Source: Gymnopus androsaceus JB14 (taxonomy: Eukaryota > Basidiomycota > Agaricomycetes > Agaricales > Omphalotaceae). Taken from it: DNA of 64,000 nt. A program made the position numbers and the translations under genes. The first letter of the stretch is position 1. Each line of letters starts with the position of its first letter. The stretch is from NCBI GenBank assembly GCA_009733575.1, contig ML769396.1, positions 124,001-188,000 on the forward strand. The letters are read 5' to 3'. This document shows, one piece after another, positions 35,161 to 46,933 of the stretch. The notes beneath the pieces were generated by a model. The model did not search any database. It was not told the DNA's origin and saw only the letters and a program-made list of their open reading frames with translations.

Positions 35161-38100
35161 ATGGACTTGCAAACTCTGTCGAATTTGTTCGCGACAACGT
35201 ACAACCCAGATCCCAATATTCGTAAAGCTGCCGAGCTCCAAATCCGAAAGGCAAGCTTTCAATTTTCGTTTGCGAGGAATGAGGATTCTTATCAACCATT
35301 TTCCACTCTTTTTTCTCGAATTGTTGTAGATTGGAAATGAAGAGGGAATGATCAGTGCGCTGCTGCAGATCATCGCCGCCGATAACATTGATCTGTACGT
35401 GTCGAACGCGCCTTACTTTTTGTGCAATCCTCTAATCACTTTGTGACCCTTTAGTGCCACCCGTCAAGCCTGCTCTGTATGGGTTAAAAATCGCGTATCT
35501 GCCAACTATACTTTAGAAGAGACCGTTGAACCAAGACGACCTGACCGTGGTCCAATTGCTCAGTCGGATCGCAATGCGCTGAGGTCCAGCATCCTCAAGT
35601 TGATCTCATCCTCTCCGTCGCGTAGCATCAATCTCCAACTCGGTAGCGCCTTGAAAAACATGGTCTCTCATGATTTCCCCGAAAAGTGGCCTGGTTTGTT
35701 GGATGACATCAAGAGACTACTGGGAAGCGGTGATATTCGAGAGGTTCATGCTGGATGTGTAGCTGCTTTGGAAACTGCTCGAGCCTTCCGGTCAGTCCGC
35801 CTATCTTTATCAGTGGCTCATTATTCATTTCCCTTCAGCTTCCGACAACAGTCAGATGTGATGTCCAAGATTGTCGCCGAACTCTTCCCAACACTCGTCA
35901 CCATTGCTACAAACATGCTCCAGACGCCGCCCAGCCAATCGCAGGAGATCCCTACCATGCTTCATCTTATCCTTAAAACTTACAAAACCAGTATTGTGAT
36001 CAACCTCAGCGCTCACCAGCAAAGCGCAGAAAGTCTCGTCCCTTGGGGTCAGCTTTTCTTTGCTGTTGTCAATCTTAATATCCCCAAGGAGGCTGTGCCA
36101 GAAGATGAAGATGAAAGAGAACGCAGCGAATGGTGGATAACGAAGAAATGGGCCTATGCAACCTTGGGAAGGTTGTTTCACCGGCAAGTTGCTGAATCTC
36201 GCTTCGCTCGAACCAAACTAACCCTCGTCGTTATTAGATTCGGTAACCCATCTCAACTCCCAACTACCATGCAAAAAGAGTATTCCGCATTCGCGCAGCA
36301 CTTTGTATCGATGTTTGCTCCCGAAATCTTGAACATCTACCTCCGCCAGGTTGAACTCTACGTGTCTGGACAGAACTGGTTGTCGAAGAAATGCCAGTAC
36401 CATATATTTTCCTTCTTCACTGAATGGTATGTTCAGTTGTATAAAGGGTCTCTCCATCCTCATCTCTTCACAGTGTGAAGCCCAAATCGACCTGGACGCT
36501 ACTCAAACCTCACTTTGAAACCTTGGTGTCCAGTTTCGCGTTCCCTCATCTTTGTTTCACCCCCACGAAGCAGGCCCTTTGGGAAAACGACCCCGTCGAC
36601 TACATTAGGATCTCTGTTGGTACGAATAACTCGTTATTAACCCTCCTCATCTAACTTGCCTGTAACAGATGAATATGAGAGCTACTCTACACCTGTTTCC
36701 GCTTCGACCACTTTCCTATTCTCTCTCGCTGGTAACCGGACTAAAACTACTTTCATGCCTATTCTTGGCTTCATCAACAACATCTTACGATCGTATGTTG
36801 TTTTTTTTTTTTTGCAACGTCGAGTGACGTCTGACTCGCACCCAACAGTAACTCACCTGCTCCCCAACGATTCGGAGCGCTTAATATGACCGCTGCTTTG
36901 GGACCTTGGATCATGAAGCACCCAGAAGTCCGAAACAGCATGGAACATTTCATCCAACAGTTTGTTACTCCCGAATTTTCAAGCCCGGAGCCTTACTTGC
37001 GTGGCATTGTGTGTTTTTTCTTAGCAACTGCATTATTGCCCTTATTCACCTCGTGTTAGGCTTGTGAAGTTGTCGGGACTGTAGCGAAGCATGGCATGGA
37101 GTGGGCCAGCGAGGAGGTTGGCTCTTAGGGTTTTATTGTATCGAGCGCAACTGACTATTCTGGGCCAGAATCTCAACGCCAACTTCCGTTGTATTGCAGC
37201 AGCATTAGACGACCCGGAATTCCCCGTCCGGGTTCATGCTGCTCTTTCGCTGACTGAGCTCATCGTGGCTCAAGAGTCCGGTCAGTCGGGTTTTCCATTT
37301 CTCCCTCGAGCGCGCCACTGATGGATCCTTAATATCATAGTACGAAATCAGGTTGCACCTCAAGTTGGAAAAGTCATCCAGGATCTGCTTAAACTCTCCG
37401 ATGAGACCGACCTTGACATCCTCAACCATAGTATGGAGGTTATGGTGGAGCAATTCCAGGAGGAGCTTCTCCCTGTCGCGGCACAGTTGACTTCTAGATT
37501 GGTACGTTGTTTGTTTACTTTGTTTTCTTTGCGATTCTTATTTGGAACGCAGTGCGAATCGTACCTCCGTCTTGCGCGCGAGAGCAGTATCCAGGACTCT
37601 GTCGCCGATTCCAGTGCTAATGATTTAGAGTCCGTCATGGCCGATGCTGACGACGACAAGACCTATGCTGCCATGGGTGTTGCAAAGACTATCTACACGG
37701 TGCGCATGTTTTTTTTTTTAAATCTTTATTCTAGACCTAAAATCTAATCAATCTCAATCTCCTAGATCGTTACCTCCGTGGACAGCTCCCCGGAGATCTT
37801 AGCTCAGATTCAAGAAATTATTATCCCCATTATCGTTTACACCTTGGAGGCAAAGCTCCTCGGCAAGTGTTTTTTTCAATGTTGTTTTTCGGATTTATTA
37901 CTCATATGGTCCTTAGATCTATTCGACAATGTGTACGACCTGATTGACAGTCTAACGTTCAAGACGCGTTCTGTTTCACCTAGCATGTGGCCCGTGTTCG
38001 AATTAACCTACAAGTTGTTCAAAAATGACGCTGTTGATTTCTTGGAGGGTCAGTGTCGCGGATTTGGATTTTGGATTTTCTGTTCTAATGTGGTCATACA

Positions 38101-39363
38101 GAGATGCTTCCCTCTCTGGACAACTTCATCTCCTACGGAGCTGAGACTATCAAGCAGCGACCGGACTATAAGCAGATGTTACTCGACATCTACACTACCG
38201 CTATCACCAGCGACCACTTGGGCGAAAACGATAGAGTCAACGGATGCAAACTTGCTGAATCGATGCTACTCAATTTGAGGGGACATATTGACGATGTATG
38301 TGGAGAATGACATCTCGTATGAAGATAAGATCGATCTTATTCCTTTGCATTTACAGTTCCTACAATCCATGCTCACTACCACGTTCGACGGTATAGAGGC
38401 AGCCGAGACCTCCACTCTCAAGCTCTCTCTATTGGAAGTCACCATCAACTGTGTATTGTATAACCCCGCCGCTGTGCTCCCTCTGATGGAAAGCACTCGC
38501 CCTGGTTCATCACGCGCATTCTTCGATAAATGGTTCGCCGCTATCAAAAATAGCGAGAAGCAGCTTCCGCGGGTGCACGATAAGAAGTTGAGCATCGTGA
38601 CGTTGACGGCGCTGATGGAGATGGAGCCTGGTATGGTTCCTGAGCCTTTGAGGGAAGGATGGCCTGGTATCGTTGCGGGAGCTTTGAGGCTCTTTAAGGA
38701 TCTACCCAAGGCGATTGCAGGTACGTTTTCCCTCCCAAGTTTGATGTGTGAAATCTTGACGTTGCGATTTTAGACCGAAAAGCTCTCCAGGAGGCTATGG
38801 AAGAGGATGAGGACGATGATGACCTTGACGATGAAAAGGTATTGAACATGGAGGGAGGTGATGATGGTACGTTTAGCCTTGCGCTAGGATGAATGTTCCT
38901 TGGTTCTTACCAGTTTTCAGAGGATGTTTGGGATGAGGATTCAGCGTATTTGGAGATGCTCGCGAGTGAAGTAAGTCCTTGAGTGCAAATCTTCTTTTTC
39001 GTCTCAACTCAGTGCTATACCGCAGGGTGCCCGCCTTCGTGCCAAGTCTGAAAAATTAGCGGCAGGAGACGATGACGACGATGAGAGCGAGGAGGAAGAT
39101 ATTGAAGAAGAGTTGGGATATATTAGTCCGCTGGACAGTGTCAACCCTTATGATGGTCTTTAAACAGTCTCTCACAGGTATTTTTACTATCCGCTTTCGT
39201 TCGCGTTTGTCCTCTTCTGACGAATCTGGATGTTCTAGCTTTTCAGATGCGAAACCCTGCTGGTTATCAAGCCGCTACCACTGCTCTCAGTGTAGATGAA
39301 CAAACATTATTGATGGAGGTTATGCGAATTGCGGATGAACCCCCAGCTAACGTTGTGGCATGA
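35161..39363 (+). CDS. Importin-beta family karyopherin, importin-7/8 (Nmd5/Sxm1) type
   Basis: This is a nuclear import receptor built of HEAT repeats. The start MDLQTLSNLFATTYNPDPNIRKAAE is the importin-N domain opening, followed by LATRQACSVWVKN, FPEKWPGLLDDIKRLL, WWITKKWAYATLGRLFHRFGNP, the central PVDYIRISVDEYE, AACEVVGT-type and GMEWASEE segments, LFDNVYDLIDSLTF, and an acidic C-terminal region (MEEDEDDDDLDDEK, then DDDDDESEEEDIEEELGY), typical of importin-7/8. About 17 short introns join in frame; one (37863-37916) has a GCAAGT donor. Near 39154 the conserved DSVNPY/VFKQSLTAFQ junction needs one base fewer than is present; as written, a TAA at 39161-39163 removes about 40 C-terminal residues. 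For such a conserved gene an assembly indel is a good explanation. Confidence 0.88.
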
Positions 39364-39815
39364 TAAATCTCGTTCTGGATGTGACGGCTTTGTCTATATA
39401 CACACCTTCATACTACTATCGTTTTCTTGTTTTGCTTACATAAATACGACTTTTCTATCTTTTCTTCGTTAGTTTATTTAATCTTTTACGTCTCTACACC
39501 CATAGTAGATGTATAATATGGGGAGAATGCACTATTTCGGTCTTTCACCGCTTTCTGATGGCAAATGACTTCTTAATTGGTGGTAAGCACTAGAGGAGAG
39601 AAACCTAGAAAATCTATCTCTTCCAAGCTACCATGACCTATTCGGAGGTACTCTATCAAGATCCATCGCTCCCGGTCCCATTGCTAATGCAATCTATTGC
39701 TACAAAGCCCCACGAGCTCTTCGAAAATTTACCAAATGCGCAATATAATTGTAAAAGGCTTCGCGAAGGTGCAAGCACAAGTACAGCATGCTTCGACTAC
39801 TGGTGGAAAGTTCCT

Positions 39816-41700
39816 TTACCGACCTTCTCTTCGAGCAAGGGATCCGCTGCCCGGTAGCCTGCCCCGTGGTCTTCCTCTTGGTGCTTTGACGACAACAGGC
39901 TGAGGATCATCATCTTTAGTCCTTGTATCGCTTCCGATATCCTTGTCCACATTTTCTTTCCAGTCGCGAAACTTTCTCCGTGATGCGTTACTTCCACTTT
40001 CCAGGTACTCTGCGCGTGTGACACAACGACGAGAAAAGTCTGGTTTTGTAGCAAATATTTGTGCTGATCTGATAAGCCTCTGCGATGGGACTATTCCAAA
40101 GGAAGCAGGGTCAGAGGTCTGATGGGCGAGAAAATGTGCTTGCATACTCGTCGGAATGGTATATGACCACTTCACAAGTCATGGGAGCCAGGCTTTGAAG
40201 TTCTGATAAACTAAAGACGTCTTGAAAAACAGTGAACGGCATTAGGAGTCAGGGACTCACAGTCGTTCGCGAAAGCCCGGAAGCTTAGTATTACCGCCAA
40301 TGAGACCAATGTTCTCCCAGAACATAGGTTGCAAATCTTCTGGAAGGCATGATATTGATACCGCTATTGTCGACGCCAGTCCTGTTTGGTGCAAACCTAG
40401 AAAAGTCACTAGGTCGAGGGGCATGCCGAATCGAAGATAAATTAACCTCACCAATATCATCTGGCCGGAAGATTATTTCTGGGACTGAAAACGTTCATTC
40501 TTCATGATGAGGACCTGCTCTGAGTCAAGTGCCATATCATCTGGCCCAAGTATACGTCCTTTTCTGTTGGTTGACATGTCGGGAAGAACATATTTTTGTA
40601 CAATGGCGTTATTCAAATTGTCACGTCTCCGAAAGACAAATGTGCTGTCAGATGAAAATAGCAGAATGAAAACAAAAGGCATACCGTATTGCTTCAATAT
40701 CTTTTTTAAAGTCCGTTGAGACGTAACAGCAAGACTCCTTGACATCGTTCATTATATAGGTTTCGTCCATCATGTTCCATTGACGAAACGATACCAGTTC
40801 TTTCAACTGGTTCGTGAGCAACTTTCCACCGACGTCTAATCTGGAAGAGCAGAGCGTGAGCAATGATCTCACAACTATCGACCAAGATGAACCTTTTAAC
40901 GGCAGACCATACAATCTTGCCGTTGATTATAGGCACGACATGGGTAAAACTGAAGCCTGAGTCTACAATAACCATACAGTCCGGCACAGGCTTCCCAGGT
41001 AGCTCCAAGACGTTTCCGTGAGTTATTAAGGACGCAGCTAAATTGTCTCGTTTAGGAGGTCGAAATGTGCACGGGAAAGGGCACAAGGTCTGGACTCACG
41101 AGTACATCGGTGATACGATAAGAACTCGTATTCTTCAAAGACAAACTGATCATAGACTTCTTGAATGTTAGGAAGATTGAAGTATGGCTCTGTAAGAATG
41201 AGACTCGACTCGGTTGTATTGACCTGTAGTTCGGCTCATGAGCATCATCATGTTTTGAATGATTTTTTCCCGCTGCTTACCCCGAGAACTTCTTCCGAGA
41301 ATACACCATCCCATATGGCTTTTTGCGCATCCCAGTCGACGATGTATCCCTAGGAGATAAAAATTTAACCATCGGAGAAAAAGCAATCAGGGCATAATGC
41401 AGCAGCGAGCTCCGAACTAACCTTTTCAAAAGGCAATCGATAATGCAACGAAGAATAGTCTTTACATTTTGCTATTTCATGTCCAAAGTACGTTCCTTTA
41501 TCACCATTTGAACGGACGATTGCGTTTGGGACAAGTCTTGGTATGGGTTGGCATCACGGTATTAATTCTTCGTCGGTGGAAATCCGATACACCGTCCAAA
41601 CAAAGCTCACCTCACAGCTCCATGGGGTTGAGTTTTCTGTAATAGTACCCGTTTTGATTGAACCTGCGCCATTGTCAAGGATGACTATTGCATTTTTCAT
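39816..41700 (-). CDS. ARP6: Actin-related protein 6 (SWR1-type remodeler subunit)
   Basis: This minus-strand gene encodes ARP6, the actin-related subunit of the SWR1 complex that deposits H2A.Z. Recognisable parts are the start [18 protein letters not shown], then [140 protein letters not shown] and [22 protein letters not shown]. Beyond the usual end is a tail of about 50 residues with [13 protein letters not shown], resembling an AT-hook. Frame at [11 protein letters not shown] needs one more T in the run at 40488-40491. The exact second exon boundary and the region before [10 protein letters not shown] are uncertain. Confidence 0.85.
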
Positions 41701-42014
41701 GGCACATAAGCTCAGAGACAGGAATGAGGGCCTTCATTGGCGCCCATGGGGAATCGTGAGACCGGGCGCCTGAACTGATAGACTCTTGCTCTTCACCTCG
41801 ATTATCTTGCTTCGGTTCTAGCCCAGGTCGGAGTCTTGGGCAGCGTAGTTCATCATAGTATTCGATCCGAAATTCAAGTTTTCTATCAGAACATGTATCT
41901 ATCATTCAAACCTCTTTCCCAAACCTCTGATTCAATTTAGTCACAGCAATACAAGGTTTACCCAATACCGGATATCACCTTTCAATGCTTAATTTTAGGG
42001 CCTTTGTTTCTAGG

Positions 42015-42977
42015 ATGTGCATTGCGTTTTTCACCCTTGATCACGGAAATTATTCTCTGTGAGGAAATGCTTCTGAACGAAACGAGGCATGGCGCCTTGG
42101 CTGACGCTGGATTCTTAGCATCATTTGCAGCAATCGAGATGAGTACCTAGACAGACCAACTAGAAATGCACGTTTCCATTCCTTTTCAACGCACGAGGCC
42201 GACCCGCAAAGCATTCTTTCAGGGATCGACGACGTTGGTGGTGGGACCTGGTTTGGCTTGAGTCGGACCGGAAAGGTAGCTCTACTGTAAGTTATTGACC
42301 CCATTCCATCTATCTGTCAAGATATCGAAGGAAAGTTTGATAGGACGAATATTACTGAACCCGTCTCGACGTTCAGCTCCTCTAGAGGATCTCTGGTTTC
42401 CTCGTTTCTGTTATCGAAGTCTTCAAAGTCTTTGCAGGAAGAGGTCGAAGAACTTTATCCTCGGGACGCCAAATATGCCGGATTCAATCTGCTTCTGCTC
42501 GCTCCTACCTCAGCCGCGTCTACTGAGTTACAATACGATGCTTCTTTCGTTACTAACGCTGGAGCCGGTGGTGTCATATCTCCTCGCCCCCTGTCAGCTA
42601 TCGAGAAATCTGGCGGCGGATTCTCAAACGGGATCGATGGCAAGGGGGGAAGCGAGTGGCCAAAAGTCAAGCATGGCATGCAAGACTTTCGGGATGCCCT
42701 CCAGAGTTTATTATCGGACGGATTGACAGAGGCTGAGTTCACAGATCGTTTATTTGAGCTGTTGACGTGCGTATACGCCCTTTCCTGATTCTGTCACCTG
42801 AATCCTTCTCTTACACACTTTTCGCAGTTGGAAATGCCCTACTACTGTTACGAGCCGTTTTGAACTCCGAAATACAGTAGAGGTCGCACCGAGTCCGATC
42901 ACTCTGGAGAAGTTTTATGGGACGAGGCTTTCAACGGTGGTCCTAAGTCCGCAGAGACGGACATGTGACATTCATTG
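42015..42977 (+). CDS. TANGO2/NRDE family protein (Ser/Thr-rich T10-like), frame break at the C-terminus
   Basis: The gene starts MCIAFFTLDHGNYSL, followed by an intron and NRDEYLDRPTRNARFHSF. The MC start and NRDE motif define this family, which is linked to Golgi organisation and to haem or lipid metabolism in other eukaryotes. Then come ILSGIDDVGGGTWFGLSRTG, YAGFNLLLLAP, GGFSNGIDGKGGSEWPKVKHG and an exon with SPITLEKFYGTRLSTVVL. The family then expects VRRDGHVTFIERDIW. Those codons are present, but one base out of frame because of CTAAGTCC at 42943-42950, where one A fewer would restore the frame. As written the protein ends at 42977; the family-like frame would continue to 43070-43072. 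Confidence 0.8.
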
Positions 42978-43200
42978 AGCGGGATATATGGAAGGAAGTC
43001 AATGGCAAGGTGGAGAGAATGCCAACCTCCTCGGAGCGCAAGGTTTGCTTCAAACTAGATAGCGTAACATAAAATAATCAAAGTCTTTGAGTGACATTCA
43101 TGAACGATGTGTACATATGGCAGCATAAATTCAAGACGTCCGTGCAGCAGAAATAAGCAACAAGTCGTGCGCAAAAAGCAAAAAGCAAAAGTCCACAAAT

Positions 43201-44754
43201 CTAAACTAAGAAACAATATGTGCATAGATTCCGTGCTCTCCAGATGATACAGGAAAATACGAGTTGTACCCGGAGGTGTTCAGCGTCGTCCACTCCTGAG
43301 GAGACACGCCACCAGGTGACGCAGGGTGAAAGGAGGTTGTGCCACTGGAACGCAGAAAGGGGTGTCAAAATCTCGCTTTCCGTTGGTGTATTGCTGTTGT
43401 AGGTTGGACGCAAGACTTCGCCAGAATCGATACCTCTGGAAAATAGTTAGTAGCCTGGAGAGTTCGGATAACGGATCGAACGTACTGCATGAGCTGGTTC
43501 AGTTCCATGATAGCCCGATAGAGCTGACACTGAGAGCTCGGGGGATGGTGTGAGTATTGACGGATATTATGAGCGGTACTCTCGAGCTGTTGGGATAACG
43601 AGATGTACGTGTGACCAAGACCAGGATTCGTGCGACAAGGACAGAATGGTGGTGTCGTAGGACTATTTCTGGAGTAGTGTTCGCCAGCGAATGAGCGACC
43701 GTCGTCGCTTCCGGATAAATGGTAGCTGCTCCCACCATCAGAGTACGATGAAGGGCCAGAACCTGGATGGTTAGCACTATATGGGCTAGAAGGAGTCGGA
43801 ACGGAAGGATGGTAAGATCCGTTATTGGTGGTGCGGTATGACGAACGAGAGCTTCCATCATAGGGAGAAGTAGGAGGAGGGGAGCGGACGTCTGCTTGGA
43901 AGGTGTGATAGCGCATGGAAGGAGCGGGAGATGGAGAGAAGCGAAATAACTGGGATGCTTCCGAAGAGGATTCGGTTTTGATTGGTGTTAGCAAGGTAGA
44001 ATGTAGACCGTTGGGCCCGCGACCATTAGCCTGCGACCCATTCTGGTCTTCGACTAGCTCGGGGGAAGGAGCGCGTCGTTTGGTAGCAGGGAGACACTTT
44101 GTTGCACGAGAGTGCCATTTCTCACTCGGATCACCATCTCGGAAATTGCTATCAGCCCAACGTGGGTGAGGTTTTCCTGTAGTAGTAAGGAAAAATAGTT
44201 AGCTTGTAATATAAAATATTATAAGATATGCAGCGTACCCCGTAGCTCCCGCACCAAACTTTCGAGTTCAGCAATTCTATTCCTCAGCCGTGTAGTCTCA
44301 TCAATAGTTGGGTCGTCTCTATAAAGTCCTCCGATTGACTCGCAAGTTTACGCAGGGAAGAACGATAAATACCTTAGAGCGGGATCATCGATTTCATAGA
44401 CGCAAAGGCCAGTCTGACGAAGGCTGAGTTGCTGATAACATGTACAATAGCTAATACTTACCAAACCGAGTTGTATACATCTCTGGCAGGGCCGTTTGCG
44501 ATCGCACTGGGAAAACATAAGTAGATGGAATAATGAGCAGTCAAAGCATCGCACCTTTCGTTTCGAAGTATGACAGTTGAGACAACTTTGGGTCGTCCTG
44601 TTCCTTCTTCTCTTGCTGAAGTCGAAAGAACATAAGTATGAGAGTGGTGGAGATACGCCACTTGAACGCACCGGTGATCAGTATCCATCGTGAATTCAAG
44701 GTCCATAATCTCTCCTTTGAGTTGCAGAGGCTGAAATTGATCAGAAGTCATCAT
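43201..44754 (-). CDS. Zn2Cys6 (GAL4-type) transcription factor
   Basis: Minus-strand exons give MMTSDQFQPLQLKGEIMDLEF, TMDTDHR, then KRRRNRTTQSCLNCHTSKRKC, DRKRPCQRCIQLGL and TGLCVYEIDDPAL. The cysteine spacing is C-x2-C-x6-C-x5-C-x2-C-x8-C, as in fungal zinc binuclear cluster DNA-binding domains, with two introns inside the cluster. A leucine-rich dimerisation helix follows (TRLRNRIAELESLVRELRG), then a long Ser/Pro/Tyr-rich region (SPYDGSSRSSYRTTNNGSYH) and a conserved-looking helix (AIMELNQLM). No fungal-TF middle homology region was seen. The last exon is uncertain; two frames end at 43201 and 43206. The target genes cannot be inferred. Confidence 0.85.
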
Positions 44755-45235
44755 AGTGAAGGGCGAAAGAGGACAGACTGGAAGAAATTTAACAACGTCT
44801 TTAAGAGGAACAGGTTTTGGTGGTCACATTAAGTAACAAACCAGATCTACCTCATTGAGATCGATGCCGGCAAGGCAGCAACGCGAAAAGAAGTAAAGAG
44901 AAGAAGGTGCGATCCTGAGATAGCAGCTCTCCGGTTTCCTGGACTCGGAATACTGTATGTATCGTGACACATCTAATACACTCCCGTCACAAAAGGAATC
45001 AGAAATGGGTACATAGTATCGCCCTGAGGATCAAAATGGCAGTTGTATAAGTACGTCTTACCTTTAGGAGCCGGCCTTGAATTACTTTCATTCATTCGCC
45101 CATTATCCCGGAGTTCATCTTCATTACTCCTCCCGAATGACCGAGGTACAGTATTCTCAGGAATGGAATCCGTCTTTCACGCTTTCACATGTGCACAGCA
45201 GAAAATGTGTTGATTGCGTTTTGTACACCATATAC

Positions 45236-46736
45236 TTATTGTGCATCTTCCAATGTTTTGAATACAGCCGCATCGTTCGGTCCAAGCACTGATGCCGGCA
45301 TGAGGTCGATCCAGAAGACCTCCAGAGGGGCCACAAAAATCTTAATGGAGCGCCCGCAAATCAGCAGTTGACTTGGAAGACACTGTCCAACTATTTCCCC
45401 AGGGTCCGGACAGGATGAACAGTGGACGTACATATCATTGAAATCCGTGAACATGAGACGAGGTATGGATTAAAAAACATACTCTGCAAACCATGTAATT
45501 GAAAGCATATAAAATTCCCGCAAATGCCTATATTCACGAAAGCACAAAAGGATCTTGATAGATTCAGCAAATTGTCACACTTAAGGGAAACGTACAGAGA
45601 GGATGGCATCATCTGAAGGCGCATTCGAAAACCCGAATGTTTGCCTGATCGGGGAGACCAGATTGATCTTCGTTTGCGTGAAGGAAAAAGAGAGCGAAGA
45701 GTCTTGAAGCTCAGCGGTGGCACTACTGTAAGTATACGACCTCGAGGCGAGTTCCTAAGCCAAATAGAGCAATTTCTAGGAGTCCATCTGATGATAGGGA
45801 CGTAATTGCTCAAGGACGCTCAATAGCACGCGAGAACTCTCGGGACGATGTCGAATCGCAATGCCATGGTTGTTCACTGATGGTGTCCTGTCCTAGCCTC
45901 CTCCCGATGGGCGAATGTATCCGCGGAAGGCGGGTCATGAGGTCTAGCGCTGGGGTCTGAAGCATATCCAAGATATCGGATACATCGGAATGAGTTTATC
46001 TGAGAACCAAGCATCGGATTGGATCACGTCACTGAGATGCAGGACGAATAAGTCAACTGTGAACCAAACGCCCATTTCTGTAGAAAGGAGTTCCTGGTCG
46101 AGTTCCTGTGGTAGCTTCGACGGGATCAGTCTTAATGAATAGTAGACGCAAGAAGCGCAAGCTCTGGAAAAAAATTCTAGGACAGGCAGGAAAGAGGAGT
46201 AGTCGCGCAAAACTTTGGTATGGAAAGAGCCAAGACACAGAATTGGAACCACTGAATCAATGATTTGAATCAGACGTTTCGAAAGGGCGGTAGCACACCT
46301 CTATGGACAGTGGCACAATTTCTGTGGCGTCAACGACAGGAAAATGATACATGGTAGCCAAAGCACAGTGAACCTTAATGTACTGGTCACGTCTATGTCA
46401 GATATTCGGAGTGACGCTCAATTCGACCACATTCAATAAATGAATGCGGTCGAATGAATGCTACATCAATCGAAAGATGGCATGAGAGCCGAGGAACTCA
46501 CTGTTGGTTAAAGATGAGAATTTTCGATTGTAGGAATCCTTGGACGATTGAAGAGATGAAATTGTGCAACAAATGTGTAGCACCTCCTCCTTTGTGAGCC
46601 CAAAAGGCCAAGAGGAGCTGAAATTACTAGCCGTCCATATGATCACATTCTTATTCTTGTAGTGCCAAGTAATCCATTTGGCAGATGAGATTGGTAGATT
46701 GCGAAGAAGTGATCCTGAAATCGCATGAATCTCCAT
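45236..46736 (-). CDS. Hypothetical protein, multi-exon
   Basis: The minus strand has several open pieces with protein-like composition: MEIHAISGSLLRNLPISSAK, WPFGLTKEEVLHICCTISSLQ, VVPILCLGSFHTKVLRDYSSFL, LIPSKLPQELDQELLSTEMGVW, TKINLVSPIRQTFGFSNAP and a last exon ending LMPASVLGPNDAAVFKTLEDAQ. They could be exons of one gene broken by short introns, possibly an F-box/LRR-like protein, but I do not recognise a domain and could not confirm all joins. Confidence 0.35.
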
Positions 46737-46933
46737 GGAAGTTGGGCTGAAAGAAACAAATGAAAGAGATGATATTTAATTAAAGTCACTCACTTTACAC
46801 GTGCCGGTTGGGCCGAGGCCAGCCGGAGTGACGCAACGTCGCGCTCGAGCTCGTTGCTTTCTCTCTTCTTCTTTTCTTCTTCGCCTCGATTTCCCTCATT
46901 GGAACGGCTATTCCTCACAGGCTTGAAGCCAAT

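Noticed and set aside
36795..36813. Poly-T tract
   Set aside because: Ordinary polypyrimidine tract inside an importin intron.
42455..42742. Minus-strand open frame of 95 codons
   Set aside because: Antisense shadow of the TANGO2/NRDE exon with FSNGIDGKGG.
43499..43861. Alternative minus-strand frame of 120 codons
   Set aside because: Overlaps the Ser/Pro-rich part of the Zn2Cys6 factor in another frame; the spliced frame is better supported.
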